From positions 1-64,000 of the forward strand of contig CALYPO010000002.1 in the NCBI GenBank assembly GCA_945276085.1: a stretch of DNA of 64,000 bases, written 5' to 3'. Shown here in pieces: positions 12,114-19,790 of the stretch. This stretch comes from an uncultured Gilliamella sp. Lineage in GTDB: Bacteria > Pseudomonadota > Gammaproteobacteria > Enterobacterales > Orbaceae. Every line of letters begins with the position of its first letter. Positions within the stretch are counted from its first letter, which is position 1. A program made the translations under genes and the position numbers. Below the pieces are notes generated by a model. It worked only from the letters and a program-made list of their open reading frames with translations. It did not search any database and was not told where the DNA came from.

Positions 12114-12818
12114 TTGAATAACTTTGCAAAAATTATTGAAGTTGAACGTGGCGATATGAAATTCGCTTATGTTGATAATGATGAAATTAATTATTTAGAC
12201 CTTTTTGACCAATTTCTGGCAGAAGAAGGGCATCGCGAACTCCTCGACCCCAGTGATAAACTAGAGCGATATACTTATTTGATCAATCACAATCAAAGCA
12301 AATTTATCTTTAAAATTGATGGTGGGATCGAACATCGTTTAGAGCGTAAGCTTATTGCCAAAATTACGGGCGATTTTTATTTCAACCTTATTCGAAAGTT
12401 GGCAAAAATATCATTAGATAAATGTGATATTGCTTATGAGCTTTATTTGGTTGCTTTTGACAAAAAAACACAGCGCCATTATATGATTTTCAATTTTATT
12501 GAAGGCCGCTCATTAAAATGGGAAGAAATGGAGCAGTATGGCGATCAAATAAAAGACTGTATTGAAAAATTACACAGTTATAATTTAGTCTCTAATGACG
12601 TACATGGTGGAAATTTTATTTTAACACCTGACGGCAAAATTAAAGCGATTGATTTAACTAATTCTGGTTTTATTTGGTTAACGAAAGCGAATGATGCTAT
12701 TGAATTAAAAGAACGCTTCAATATCAAAATCAAAGTCCCTGTTTTAGCAATGGCAATTAAAAAATTTACCCATGGCTTTAAAAAATTATCACGAAAAATA
12801 CGTGGTAAAAAAGATTAA
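12114..12818 (+). CDS. waaY: LPS core heptose(II) kinase, WaaY/RfaY-like
   Basis: Predicted cytosolic kinase that phosphorylates HepII of the lipopolysaccharide inner core. The kinase-like fold is marked by LVSNDVHGGNFI (catalytic Asp) and KIKAIDLTNSG (metal-binding Asp), then a basic tail (FKKLSRKIRGKKD), as in E. coli WaaY. Start taken at TTG 12114, because GAGGCG lies 8 bases upstream at ideal spacing. The alternative, ATG 12156 (Met15), has a poorer site. No other LPS-core gene is nearby, unlike in the usual waa cluster. The family call is fairly secure; the acceptor sugar is inferred. Confidence 0.75.
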   Translation: MNNFAKIIEVERGDMKFAYVDNDEINYLDLFDQFLAEEGHRELLDPSDKLERYTYLINHNQSKFIFKIDGGIEHRLERKLIAKITGDFYFNLIRKLAKISLDKCDIAYELYLVAFDKKTQRHYMIFNFIEGRSLKWEEMEQYGDQIKDCIEKLHSYNLVSNDVHGGNFILTPDGKIKAIDLTNSGFIWLTKANDAIELKERFNIKIKVPVLAMAIKKFTHGFKKLSRKIRGKKD

Positions 12819-12829
12819 ATTAACCAGAT

Positions 12830-12858
12830 GAGAGAAGGTCAAACTTCTCTCTTAATTT
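12830..12858 (+). terminator. Terminator of the waaY-like gene
   Basis: Perfect stem GAGAGAAG/CTTCTCTC (12830-12837 with 12844-12851), 6-nt loop, followed by TTAATTT. The T run is imperfect. Confidence 0.7.
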
Positions 12859-13018
12859 AGTAATACATACTGTTGCCTTTGAAGACTTAATTAGTAAAAA
12901 TTAGCCCTCCATCTAGTTTATAGATTATCATTTTATTCGTTTTTCAAACCATAGAAACACTAGCAAATCTATGTATAACCAGCTAGAATTAATCAGTTAA
13001 TTCTAATAAGGGTGTGGT

Positions 13019-13606
13019 ATGAAAAAGTTAATTGGTATTGTGACAATATTTACGATGCTAACAGGGTGTACATCTCAAAAGATGATGTCAATTTATCAAA
13101 CGCAAGGTGTAGAAATCGGTCAAAATTCATCTGGTGTTGATATAGTGAATAAATATACTACCTCACGCCCTATTACTGCCCTTCACTCCTCTTTAGCACT
13201 GTGTATAGCTCAAGAACTTGATAATAGCCCTGTGGTATTAACCAGTGATAACTATTTTGGTTCACGTTGGTGGTCATACTATAACATGCCAGTTCAACAA
13301 CAGGCCGTCACAGTCAGTGGTGGTGATACAATTAAATTAGTTGAAGGAAATAGTGTTGTCGCTAACGCAGTTACAGACTACGAATATTATATTAAGTATT
13401 TTGTTAGTTATACCCTGACAACAACGCGCAATCAAAATGATATCCGTTATCTGTTTAGTAATATTAAACAAGCCCAGCAATTTACTGGTTCAGTGGCCAA
13501 TGACGGTTTTGAAAACGTAAAAACACTTGAAAGCGCGCATCCAAACTTAGTTATTGATGCATTAAACAAAGAAGTTGATAAAATTCAAGCTTGCTTACTG
13601 CGATAA
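13019..13606 (+). CDS. Putative lipoprotein of unknown function
   Basis: A 195-residue protein with a type II signal peptide: a basic start (MKK), a hydrophobic stretch and the lipobox MLTGC with the lipidated cysteine at residue 17. The mature part is Ser/Thr/Asn-rich with aromatic patches (SRWWSYYNM, YEYYIKYF) and an ALCIAQELD segment. I recognise no family. AAGG lies 8 bases before the ATG and a bidirectional terminator follows, so it is monocistronic. It may be an outer-membrane or periplasm-facing lipoprotein. The residue after Cys is Thr, not the Asp inner-membrane retention signal. Confidence 0.8.
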   Translation: MKKLIGIVTIFTMLTGCTSQKMMSIYQTQGVEIGQNSSGVDIVNKYTTSRPITALHSSLALCIAQELDNSPVVLTSDNYFGSRWWSYYNMPVQQQAVTVSGGDTIKLVEGNSVVANAVTDYEYYIKYFVSYTLTTTRNQNDIRYLFSNIKQAQQFTGSVANDGFENVKTLESAHPNLVIDALNKEVDKIQACLLR

Positions 13607-13685
13607 TACAAAATTAAGCAATATTCTTAATCTTGTAAGATGTGTTTTAAAGATTATACCTTTCAACATATTTTGTAACAAAAAT

Positions 13686-13716
13686 AACTAGTCATTATTC
13701 GATATTGACTAGTTTT
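13686..13716. terminator. Bidirectional terminator, lipoprotein gene / hydrolase gene
   Basis: Perfect 9-bp stem AACTAGTCA/TGACTAGTT (13686-13694 with 13706-13714). TTATT follows on the plus strand and ATTTTTG on the minus strand. It lies between convergent genes. Confidence 0.82.
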
Positions 13717-13781
13717 ATTCAAGTAAACATTGACTTACTATTTTTTAAAACGTCCAATCTTCTATTTTAACTAATGAGATC

Positions 13782-14441
13782 TTAATCTATTTCAAAAAAT
13801 TTAACCAAATCAGGATATAACATATCATTATTAATGATATAGCTACCATGATCATGGTTTGTCATAATTTTCAATTGCGAGTTAGGTATATTGTCAGCAA
13901 CTTCAACAAACATTGCAGGATTATAAATATCATTTTCTGCACCAATAATTAAAGTTGGGATCGTAATTTTCGTTAACGAACTTACTTCGATATTAGGTTG
14001 TTCAAGCATCATTTTAAATAATGGATCGTTTGTTTGTTCATAGTGCTGTAGTACGTATTGATAGCTTTGTTGCGTAAAATCAGATGGTTTTAAATTCACC
14101 CCCAATAATGCCATTTTTTTAATCATTTCTTTACCGCGTAAAGCTAACAATAATGCAATAATGGCGCCATCACTAAAACCTATAATATTAACGGATTTAA
14201 GATGTAATTTGTTAATTAACGCCTCAATATCATCAGCCATAACGTTATAATCATAAACATCAGTCTTATCACTGCGTCCATGATTACGACTATCCACTGC
14301 ATAAATAGTATAATGTGATGTTAATTTGGCAATGAGAGGCAAAAAAACCCGATGATCTCCCCCATTACCGTGCAATAGAATCAAGGGCTCACCTGTACCC
14401 GTTTTTAGATAGTAAAGGTCTACTCCGTTAACACATAGCAT
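13782..14441 (-). CDS. Alpha/beta-fold hydrolase
   Basis: Cytosolic alpha/beta hydrolase of 219 residues; the substrate is not known. Oxyanion-hole motif HGNGGD (24-29), nucleophile elbow GFSDGA with Ser90, acid Asp171 in GAENDIYNP and His198 in NHDHGSY give a complete triad. VDSRNHGRSDK is typical of the peptidase/esterase-like group. It has no signal peptide. It is divergent from molA with 224 bases between, and nothing links it functionally to the molybdate genes. Confidence 0.85.
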   Translation of the reverse strand: MLCVNGVDLYYLKTGTGEPLILLHGNGGDHRVFLPLIAKLTSHYTIYAVDSRNHGRSDKTDVYDYNVMADDIEALINKLHLKSVNIIGFSDGAIIALLLALRGKEMIKKMALLGVNLKPSDFTQQSYQYVLQHYEQTNDPLFKMMLEQPNIEVSSLTKITIPTLIIGAENDIYNPAMFVEVADNIPNSQLKIMTNHDHGSYIINNDMLYPDLVKFFEID

Positions 14442-14580
14442 AATTCACCTTAGTTACAGTTGCTTAAATTAGAATCAGTATAACGTTGATTTTATACTTC
14501 TCCCATCTGAAGCTAAAGAATTTTCATAAACCCATTATCACCAAACATCAATAAATATTAATTGTTAATAGACTAAAATT

Positions 14581-14606
14581 TCGCTATATTTAAAATTACA
14601 TAACGA
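14581..14606 (+). promoter_or_regulatory. ModE-box-like palindrome upstream of molA
   Basis: The sequence T-CGCTATATT-N6-TACATAACG-A is an imperfect inverted repeat that strongly resembles the ModE operator of the E. coli modABC promoter (CGTTATATT-N6-TACATAACG as recalled). It lies 60 bases before the molA start. ModE bound to molybdate normally represses uptake genes from such a site. It supports the Mo/W assignment of the downstream transporter; no modE gene is present in the window. Confidence 0.75.
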
Positions 14607-14665
14607 ATATAATTTCAAATTAATTGGTTATTAATTAACACATTATATGTCTATTAGGATGAACG

Positions 14666-15718
14666 ATGGAAATTTATAAAAAGTTTTTACTACTAGTTGG
14701 ATTGTTTTTATCACAATGCTTAATTTTTACTTGTGAAGCTAAACAAGTGACTGATCAACTTAACCGCACTGTTCAAATCCCTGATAAAGTGGAAAGAGTA
14801 GTCGTTTTGCAACATCAAACATTAAATCTAATTGTACAACTAAACCGTCAACAAACCCTTGTGGGTGTTTTGTCTTCTTGGCAAAAATTATTAGGTAAAG
14901 ACTTTGTCAGATTTGCTCCAACTTTGTCTAACCTACCGACACCGGGCGATCTAACTTCGGTTAATATCGAAAGTTTACTTGCTCTCAAACCACAAGTTGT
15001 CTTTGTCACAAACTACATGCCCAAAGCAGTTATCGATCAAATTGAAAAACTCAACATTCCAGTTATTGCTATCTCGTTACGCAAAGATATAACATCACAG
15101 GCAGATAAAATAAATCCCATTATGGTTGATGAAGAGACAACTTACAATGAAGGATTAAAACAAGCGATACGCCTAATTGGTGACGTGCTTGATGCTAACA
15201 ATGAAGCCGAGGACTTAATCAACTATTCTTTTGAGCATCGAAAAATTGTCACAGATCGATTACAACGTATAACACCTGAAAAACGCATACGCGTTTATAT
15301 GGCTAACCCAGATCTCACCACCTATGGTTCGGGCAAATATACTGGATTAATGATGGAACATGCAGGTGCCATTAATGTTGCTGCAGCAACGATTCAAGGC
15401 TTTAAACAAGTTTCGATAGAAAATGTCATACAATGGAATCCACAAGTAATCTTTGTGCAAGATCGATATCCACAAGTCGTTCAAACAATTTTATCCGATG
15501 ATTTATGGAAAAATATTGATGCCGTTAAACAAAATAAAGTCTATTTAATGCCCGAATACGCGAAAGCATGGGGATATCCTATGCCTGAAGCTTTAGCCAT
15601 CGGTGAGCTTTGGATGGCAAAAAAACTTTACCCAGATTTGTTTAAAGATATCGATATGCAAAAACAAGCCAATGATTATTATTGGCGATTTTATCGCGTC
15701 AACTATCAAGGGGAATAG
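14666..15718 (+). CDS. molA: Periplasmic oxyanion-binding protein, MolA-like (class III SBP fold)
   Basis: Substrate-binding protein of 350 residues with a Sec signal peptide (cleavage near residue 25, CEA-KQ). Its fold family (TroA/BtuF-like) usually binds siderophores or B12: the N-terminal lobe begins VTDQLNRTVQIP, and VNIESLLALKPQVVFVT links to the second lobe. H. influenzae MolA (HI1472) has the same architecture and binds molybdate/tungstate. That assignment is preferred here because of the ModE-like box upstream and the MolB/MolC neighbours. AGGATGAACG precedes the ATG. Alternative: an iron- or haem-complex binding protein. Confidence 0.72.
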   Translation: MEIYKKFLLLVGLFLSQCLIFTCEAKQVTDQLNRTVQIPDKVERVVVLQHQTLNLIVQLNRQQTLVGVLSSWQKLLGKDFVRFAPTLSNLPTPGDLTSVNIESLLALKPQVVFVTNYMPKAVIDQIEKLNIPVIAISLRKDITSQADKINPIMVDEETTYNEGLKQAIRLIGDVLDANNEAEDLINYSFEHRKIVTDRLQRITPEKRIRVYMANPDLTTYGSGKYTGLMMEHAGAINVAAATIQGFKQVSIENVIQWNPQVIFVQDRYPQVVQTILSDDLWKNIDAVKQNKVYLMPEYAKAWGYPMPEALAIGELWMAKKLYPDLFKDIDMQKQANDYYWRFYRVNYQGE

Positions 15719-15727
15719 CAATATAAT

Positions 15728-16741
15728 ATGATCGGCTTTTCCTATCGCCATTTACATGTTGGCCTGATTATATTAACCATAATATTAATAGTTGTTTCAT
15801 TAATTATTGGACACTATTCAATATCTGTTAGCCAAGTTATCCATGTATTGCTTTCATTGCCAACATCACAAATAGATCAAACAATGGTGGTTGATAATCA
15901 AGTCATTTGGCAAGTAAGATTGCCACGAATTTTATTAGCTTTTCTTGCCGGTGCAGGATTAGCAATTTGCGGCGCCGTATTACAAGGGTTATTTTATAAC
16001 CCGCTTGTTGATCCTCATGTCATTGGCGTAACATCAGGCGCGGCTTTTGGTGGGACTTTAGCCATTTTGTTAAATTTTTCAACCTTTGGACTGATGGTTT
16101 CAGCTTTTTCATTTGGGCTATTAATACTAGTTTTAATCTTATTATTAACTCACGTTATTAAACAAAACAATGTGCTAGTTCTAGTATTAGTTGGATTAAT
16201 ATTAAGTGGTTTTTTTAACGCACTGGTGAGTTTAATACAATACTTGGCCGATAGTGAAGAAACACTCCCCAATATTGTATTTTGGTTATTAGGTAGTTTT
16301 GCCACCGCTAATTGGGATAAATTAATGACATTAGCCATTCCAATTGTTATTGCTAGCTATTTATTAATCCGGCTAAGTTGGCGAATAAATATTTTATCAT
16401 TAGGGGATAGTGAAGCTAAAAATTTAGGTATATCAATTCTTTTTTCTCGATGGTTAATTTTAATTTTGTGTACCTTAATTATTTCTATGCAAGTGGCAGT
16501 AAGTGGTTGTATTGGCTGGGTAGGATTAATCATTCCTCATGCCGCGCGATTATTGGTCGGTAGTAATCATCAACGACTACTGCCGATAACATTCTGGTTA
16601 GGTGGTGCTTTTATGATTATTGTTGATGATATTGCACGAACCCTCAGCACGGCTGAAATACCACTCGGTATTATTACAGCGCTGGTTGGTGCGCCTTGTT
16701 TTGTTTTGTTATTACGACATCAAATTTTACAGAAATCCTAA
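15728..16741 (+). CDS. molB: ABC importer permease, FecCD/BtuC family (MolB-like)
   Basis: Inner-membrane permease of 337 residues with about ten hydrophobic segments. Family marks are WQVRLPRILLAFLAGAGLAICGAVLQGLFYNPLVDPHVIGV near the N-terminus and GCIGWVGLIIPHAARLLVG before the ATPase-coupling region. It begins 9 bases after molA and abuts molC, so one transcript is expected. By context it carries molybdate or tungstate; the family as a whole more often carries siderophores and cobalamin. Confidence 0.8.
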   Translation: MIGFSYRHLHVGLIILTIILIVVSLIIGHYSISVSQVIHVLLSLPTSQIDQTMVVDNQVIWQVRLPRILLAFLAGAGLAICGAVLQGLFYNPLVDPHVIGVTSGAAFGGTLAILLNFSTFGLMVSAFSFGLLILVLILLLTHVIKQNNVLVLVLVGLILSGFFNALVSLIQYLADSEETLPNIVFWLLGSFATANWDKLMTLAIPIVIASYLLIRLSWRINILSLGDSEAKNLGISILFSRWLILILCTLIISMQVAVSGCIGWVGLIIPHAARLLVGSNHQRLLPITFWLGGAFMIIVDDIARTLSTAEIPLGIITALVGAPCFVLLLRHQILQKS

Positions 16742-16742
16742 A

Positions 16743-17507
16743 ATGACATCAGCGATTATAACAACACATAACTTAATTTGTGGTTATCAACAGAGTAAAC
16801 CCTTAACTACTGCGATAAATATTACAATTCATACCAATGATATTATCGCTATTCTTGGCGTGAATGGCCGAGGAAAAAGTACTTTGCTTAATACGTTAAT
16901 GGGAACGCTTAAGCCTTTAAGTGGCACTATTAACAATCCTCATTGTTGCAGCTTTGTCCCACAAAATTTTATGCCTAATATAGATTATAAAGTATGGGAA
17001 ATTGTGGTAATGGGAAGTGCTAAAAAATGGGGATTATTTGGAAAACCCGATCGACACCTTTTGCAGTTAGTTGAAGATAAGTTAGCCCAATTTGGATTAG
17101 CACATTATAGTCATCACCTATTTTCACAGCTTTCTGGCGGTCAAAAACAGTTAGTGCTTATTGCCCGTGCATTAATGAGTGAATCGAAAATTTTATTACT
17201 CGATGAGCCAACAAGTGCATTAGATTTACATAATCAACATAAAGTGTTAAACATTCTGTCATCATTAGTACAGAAACAAAATTTAACTATTGTGTTTACA
17301 ACGCATGATCCAGCTCATGCAATGAGTTTAGCTAACAAAGTATTATTACTTGATGAAACAGGTTATCAATATGGTCTCACCCAAACGTTATTAACCGAGA
17401 CACAATTAACCCAGTTATATAACATCACAATGAAAAAAATAGTTTTTTCTGACTGCCAAACCATCATTCCTCTTTACACATTGAGTAATCATTATGACAA
17501 CACTTAA
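16743..17507 (+). CDS. molC: ABC importer ATPase (MolC-like)
   Basis: Cytosolic ATPase of the importer, 254 residues. Walker A is GVNGRGKST (39-47), the signature LSGGQ lies in SQLSGGQKQLVLIARAL, Walker B is ILLLDEPTSALD and the H-loop TTHD. The C-terminal part, with LLLDETGYQYG and IIPLYT, resembles H. influenzae HI1470. Start is ATG 16743, one base after the molB stop; the frame is open further upstream but overlaps molB and lacks ABC homology. Its last 14 bases overlap the next gene, implying translational coupling. Confidence 0.85.
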   Translation: MTSAIITTHNLICGYQQSKPLTTAINITIHTNDIIAILGVNGRGKSTLLNTLMGTLKPLSGTINNPHCCSFVPQNFMPNIDYKVWEIVVMGSAKKWGLFGKPDRHLLQLVEDKLAQFGLAHYSHHLFSQLSGGQKQLVLIARALMSESKILLLDEPTSALDLHNQHKVLNILSSLVQKQNLTIVFTTHDPAHAMSLANKVLLLDETGYQYGLTQTLLTETQLTQLYNITMKKIVFSDCQTIIPLYTLSNHYDNT

Positions 17508-18249
17508 TATTTATGCAGCGGGAAGTTTACGTATTGCATTTCCTGCATTAGCTGAACTATTCAAACAAAGCTTTTCAACCGAAATTCATATAAAATTTGG
17601 ACCGGCTGGATTACTATGTGAAAAACTATTGCAGAAAACGCCTGACGATAATATTCATTTATTTGCATCGGCTAACACGTTGCATCCTAAAACACTCATA
17701 GATCACGGAAAGGCTATATCTGATTATGTTTTTGCCCATAATCGCTTATGTGTCACCGTCAGAAATGAATCAAAATGGACATCAAGCGATATCATCAAAT
17801 TATTATTACATCCTGAAACACGTATTGGGATGTCTACTCCGCAAAAAGATCCCTCTGGAGATTATACTTTTCAGCTATTTGATAACATAGGTACCTACTA
17901 TGAGGGTATGGGTGAGCAATTAAAACACCGCGCAAAACAATTAGTCGGGGGATCACTAGAGAGTCATATCCCTAAAGCGATGCATCCGGCTGAATTTTTT
18001 TTACTAAACAACACCGTTGACGCCTATATTGGTTATGCTAATTACGCACAAACAATTTTACAAAATCCGAAATTAGCTATGATTAATTTGCCTGCCAAGT
18101 TTAATCCTGCTATAGATTACAGTATTGCCTTACTTAAACCAGCTCATAAAATGGCGAAGTTATTTATTGGTTTTTTACTTAGTGAAAACGGTCAAAACTG
18201 CTTGATGGCTAACGGCTTTGGTAAAATAACGAACATAAAAACAAATTAA
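17494..18249 (+). CDS. Leaderless ModA-like (type II SBP) protein
   Basis: A 251-residue protein of the molybdate-binding ModA fold that starts directly with the mature-domain strand (MTTLNIYAAGSLRIAFPALAELF). It lacks any signal peptide, and an in-frame TGA at 17482-17484, 12 bases upstream, rules out a hidden N-terminal extension. Internal marks are IHLFASAN, MSTPQKDPSGDYTFQ and YIGYANYAQ. It overlaps molC by 14 bases and so belongs to the molABC transcript. It should be cytosolic, perhaps as an intracellular Mo/W carrier or sensor; that role is inference. A similar leaderless gene may occur beside HI1470-1472. Confidence 0.75.
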   Translation: MTTLNIYAAGSLRIAFPALAELFKQSFSTEIHIKFGPAGLLCEKLLQKTPDDNIHLFASANTLHPKTLIDHGKAISDYVFAHNRLCVTVRNESKWTSSDIIKLLLHPETRIGMSTPQKDPSGDYTFQLFDNIGTYYEGMGEQLKHRAKQLVGGSLESHIPKAMHPAEFFLLNNTVDAYIGYANYAQTILQNPKLAMINLPAKFNPAIDYSIALLKPAHKMAKLFIGFLLSENGQNCLMANGFGKITNIKTN

Positions 18250-18345
18250 CTACTTACATTAATTACAAAACGAGTTAGATAAGTTTCATATTCTTCTGAT
18301 TTCTAACTGTATAACTATACTACTGTTATTTAGAGAAATAATAAA

Positions 18346-19665
18346 ATGACAGAAAGGAGAGATACAGTTATGGGCATGATGCAGAAAATACAAGAAAATA
18401 AAATTTATATTGGTTCGTTACCCTTACCAATTTTTATTGTGTGCTCAATTATTGTTATCATTGCAGCCCAGTTGAACATGTTACCTAAAACATTAATTGG
18501 TGGTTTTGCGGTGATTTTACCCCTTGGATGGTGTTTAGGCACTATTGGGCAAAATATTCCCTTTTTTAAAAAATTTGGTGCACCAGCTATACTTTCCTTA
18601 ATTGTGCCTTCAATCCTTGTATATTATGGCGTTTTTGATGAAAACACATTAGCCGCCACAAAAATGTTAATGAAGGATTCTAATTTCCTGCTGTTTTATA
18701 TTGCGAGTTTAGTTTGTGGTAGTATTCTTGGTATGCATCGAGTCATTTTAATTCAAGGTTTTATTCGTATGATGATTCCTATGCTGCTTGGCATGTGCAT
18801 CGCAGCTGTTGTTGGCGTTGCAGTTGCTGTCGCTTTTGGTGATACATGGGAACATGCATTTTTCTACACAGTATCCCCAGTGATGGCAGGCGGAATCGGT
18901 GAAGGTGTGTTACAGCTATCTAATGCTTATAGTAATATCCTTAATCAAAATTATGATTCCTTTGTGAGTGCATTAATCCCAGCAACCGTTGTAGGTAACT
19001 TTTTTGCTATTACTTTCACCGCTATTATGAGTCGAATCGGTGAGTTAAAACCACAGTTAAGTGGTCATGGTCAGTTAGTCAAAATTGAATTTGATGGACT
19101 TGCCGACGCATTAAAAGAAGATAAAACACCATTAGATGCTAGAGCCATGAGCGGTGCGATAATGATTTTAGCTACCTTATTTATTTTCGGTATGATTTTA
19201 GAAAAGATAACTCACTTCCCTGGACCAGTTTTAATGATCATTGCTACTGCAATAGTGAAATACTTCCGTTTGCTACCTGAAAGTGTAGAACGGGGTAGCC
19301 AGCAATGGTATAAGTTTATTTCTGGCAATTTTACCTTCCCATTAATGGCAGGATTAGGGTTGTTGTATATTGATTTAGGTAGTGTAGTCAATGTATTAAC
19401 CGTGCCTTATTTTATAACCATCATTTCGGTTGTATTAACTGTTTCGATGACCGGTTTTGTATGTAGTTTCTTCCTAAAAATGTACCCTGTTGAAGCCTCG
19501 ATTATTTCATCTTGTCAAAGTGGTATGGGGGGAACAGGCGATGTTGCGATACTTTCAACCGCTAATCGAATGAATCTAATGCCTTTTGCGCAAGTCGCAA
19601 CGCGTTTAGGAGGCGCATTAATGGTGATATGCACAACAGCACTATTAAGATATTTACATATGTAG
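18346..19665 (+). CDS. 2-hydroxycarboxylate transporter, malate:Na+ symporter-like
   Basis: Inner-membrane transporter of 439 residues from the 2HCT family (CitS, MaeN, MleP). It has 10-11 hydrophobic segments and the two family re-entrant-loop motifs AGGIGEG (mid-protein) and GMGGTGDV (near the C-terminus). The likely substrate is malate, because a malic enzyme follows by 125 bases and a DcuS-like sensor lies beyond; citrate is the main alternative. Start taken at ATG 18346, but ATG 18370 has a better ribosome site (AAGGAGA) and may be the real one. Confidence 0.85.
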   Translation: MTERRDTVMGMMQKIQENKIYIGSLPLPIFIVCSIIVIIAAQLNMLPKTLIGGFAVILPLGWCLGTIGQNIPFFKKFGAPAILSLIVPSILVYYGVFDENTLAATKMLMKDSNFLLFYIASLVCGSILGMHRVILIQGFIRMMIPMLLGMCIAAVVGVAVAVAFGDTWEHAFFYTVSPVMAGGIGEGVLQLSNAYSNILNQNYDSFVSALIPATVVGNFFAITFTAIMSRIGELKPQLSGHGQLVKIEFDGLADALKEDKTPLDARAMSGAIMILATLFIFGMILEKITHFPGPVLMIIATAIVKYFRLLPESVERGSQQWYKFISGNFTFPLMAGLGLLYIDLGSVVNVLTVPYFITIISVVLTVSMTGFVCSFFLKMYPVEASIISSCQSGMGGTGDVAILSTANRMNLMPFAQVATRLGGALMVICTTALLRYLHM

Positions 19666-19699
19666 TCGCAAAAAAGATGAGTTAAAATAATTAATAATT

Positions 19700-19746
19700 A
19701 TCATGTTACATGATTAGGTTAACAGTTTAGATATCCAATTATCTAA
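19700..19746 (+). promoter_or_regulatory. Paired palindromes upstream of the malic enzyme
   Basis: Two perfect short inverted repeats: ATCATGT-T-ACATGAT (19700-19714) and TTAGATA-N6-TATCTAA (19727-19746). Neither has a terminator T run. The hexad TTAGAT also occurs before the transporter gene (within 18274-18281). They are candidate sites for the DcuR-like regulator encoded downstream; this is inference only. Confidence 0.4.
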
Positions 19747-19790
19747 CCTCTTATAAAAAATTGATTGAGTATAATTAAAAAGGAATAATT

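Noticed and set aside
16620..16742. Upstream extension of the molC frame by 41 codons
   Set aside because: It overlaps molB in another frame and has no ABC-protein similarity; ATG 16743 directly after molB is the natural start.
14666..17507. Ferric-siderophore or cobalamin importer
   Set aside because: The fold family allows it, but the ModE-like operator, the ModA-like partner gene and similarity to H. influenzae MolABC favour molybdate/tungstate.
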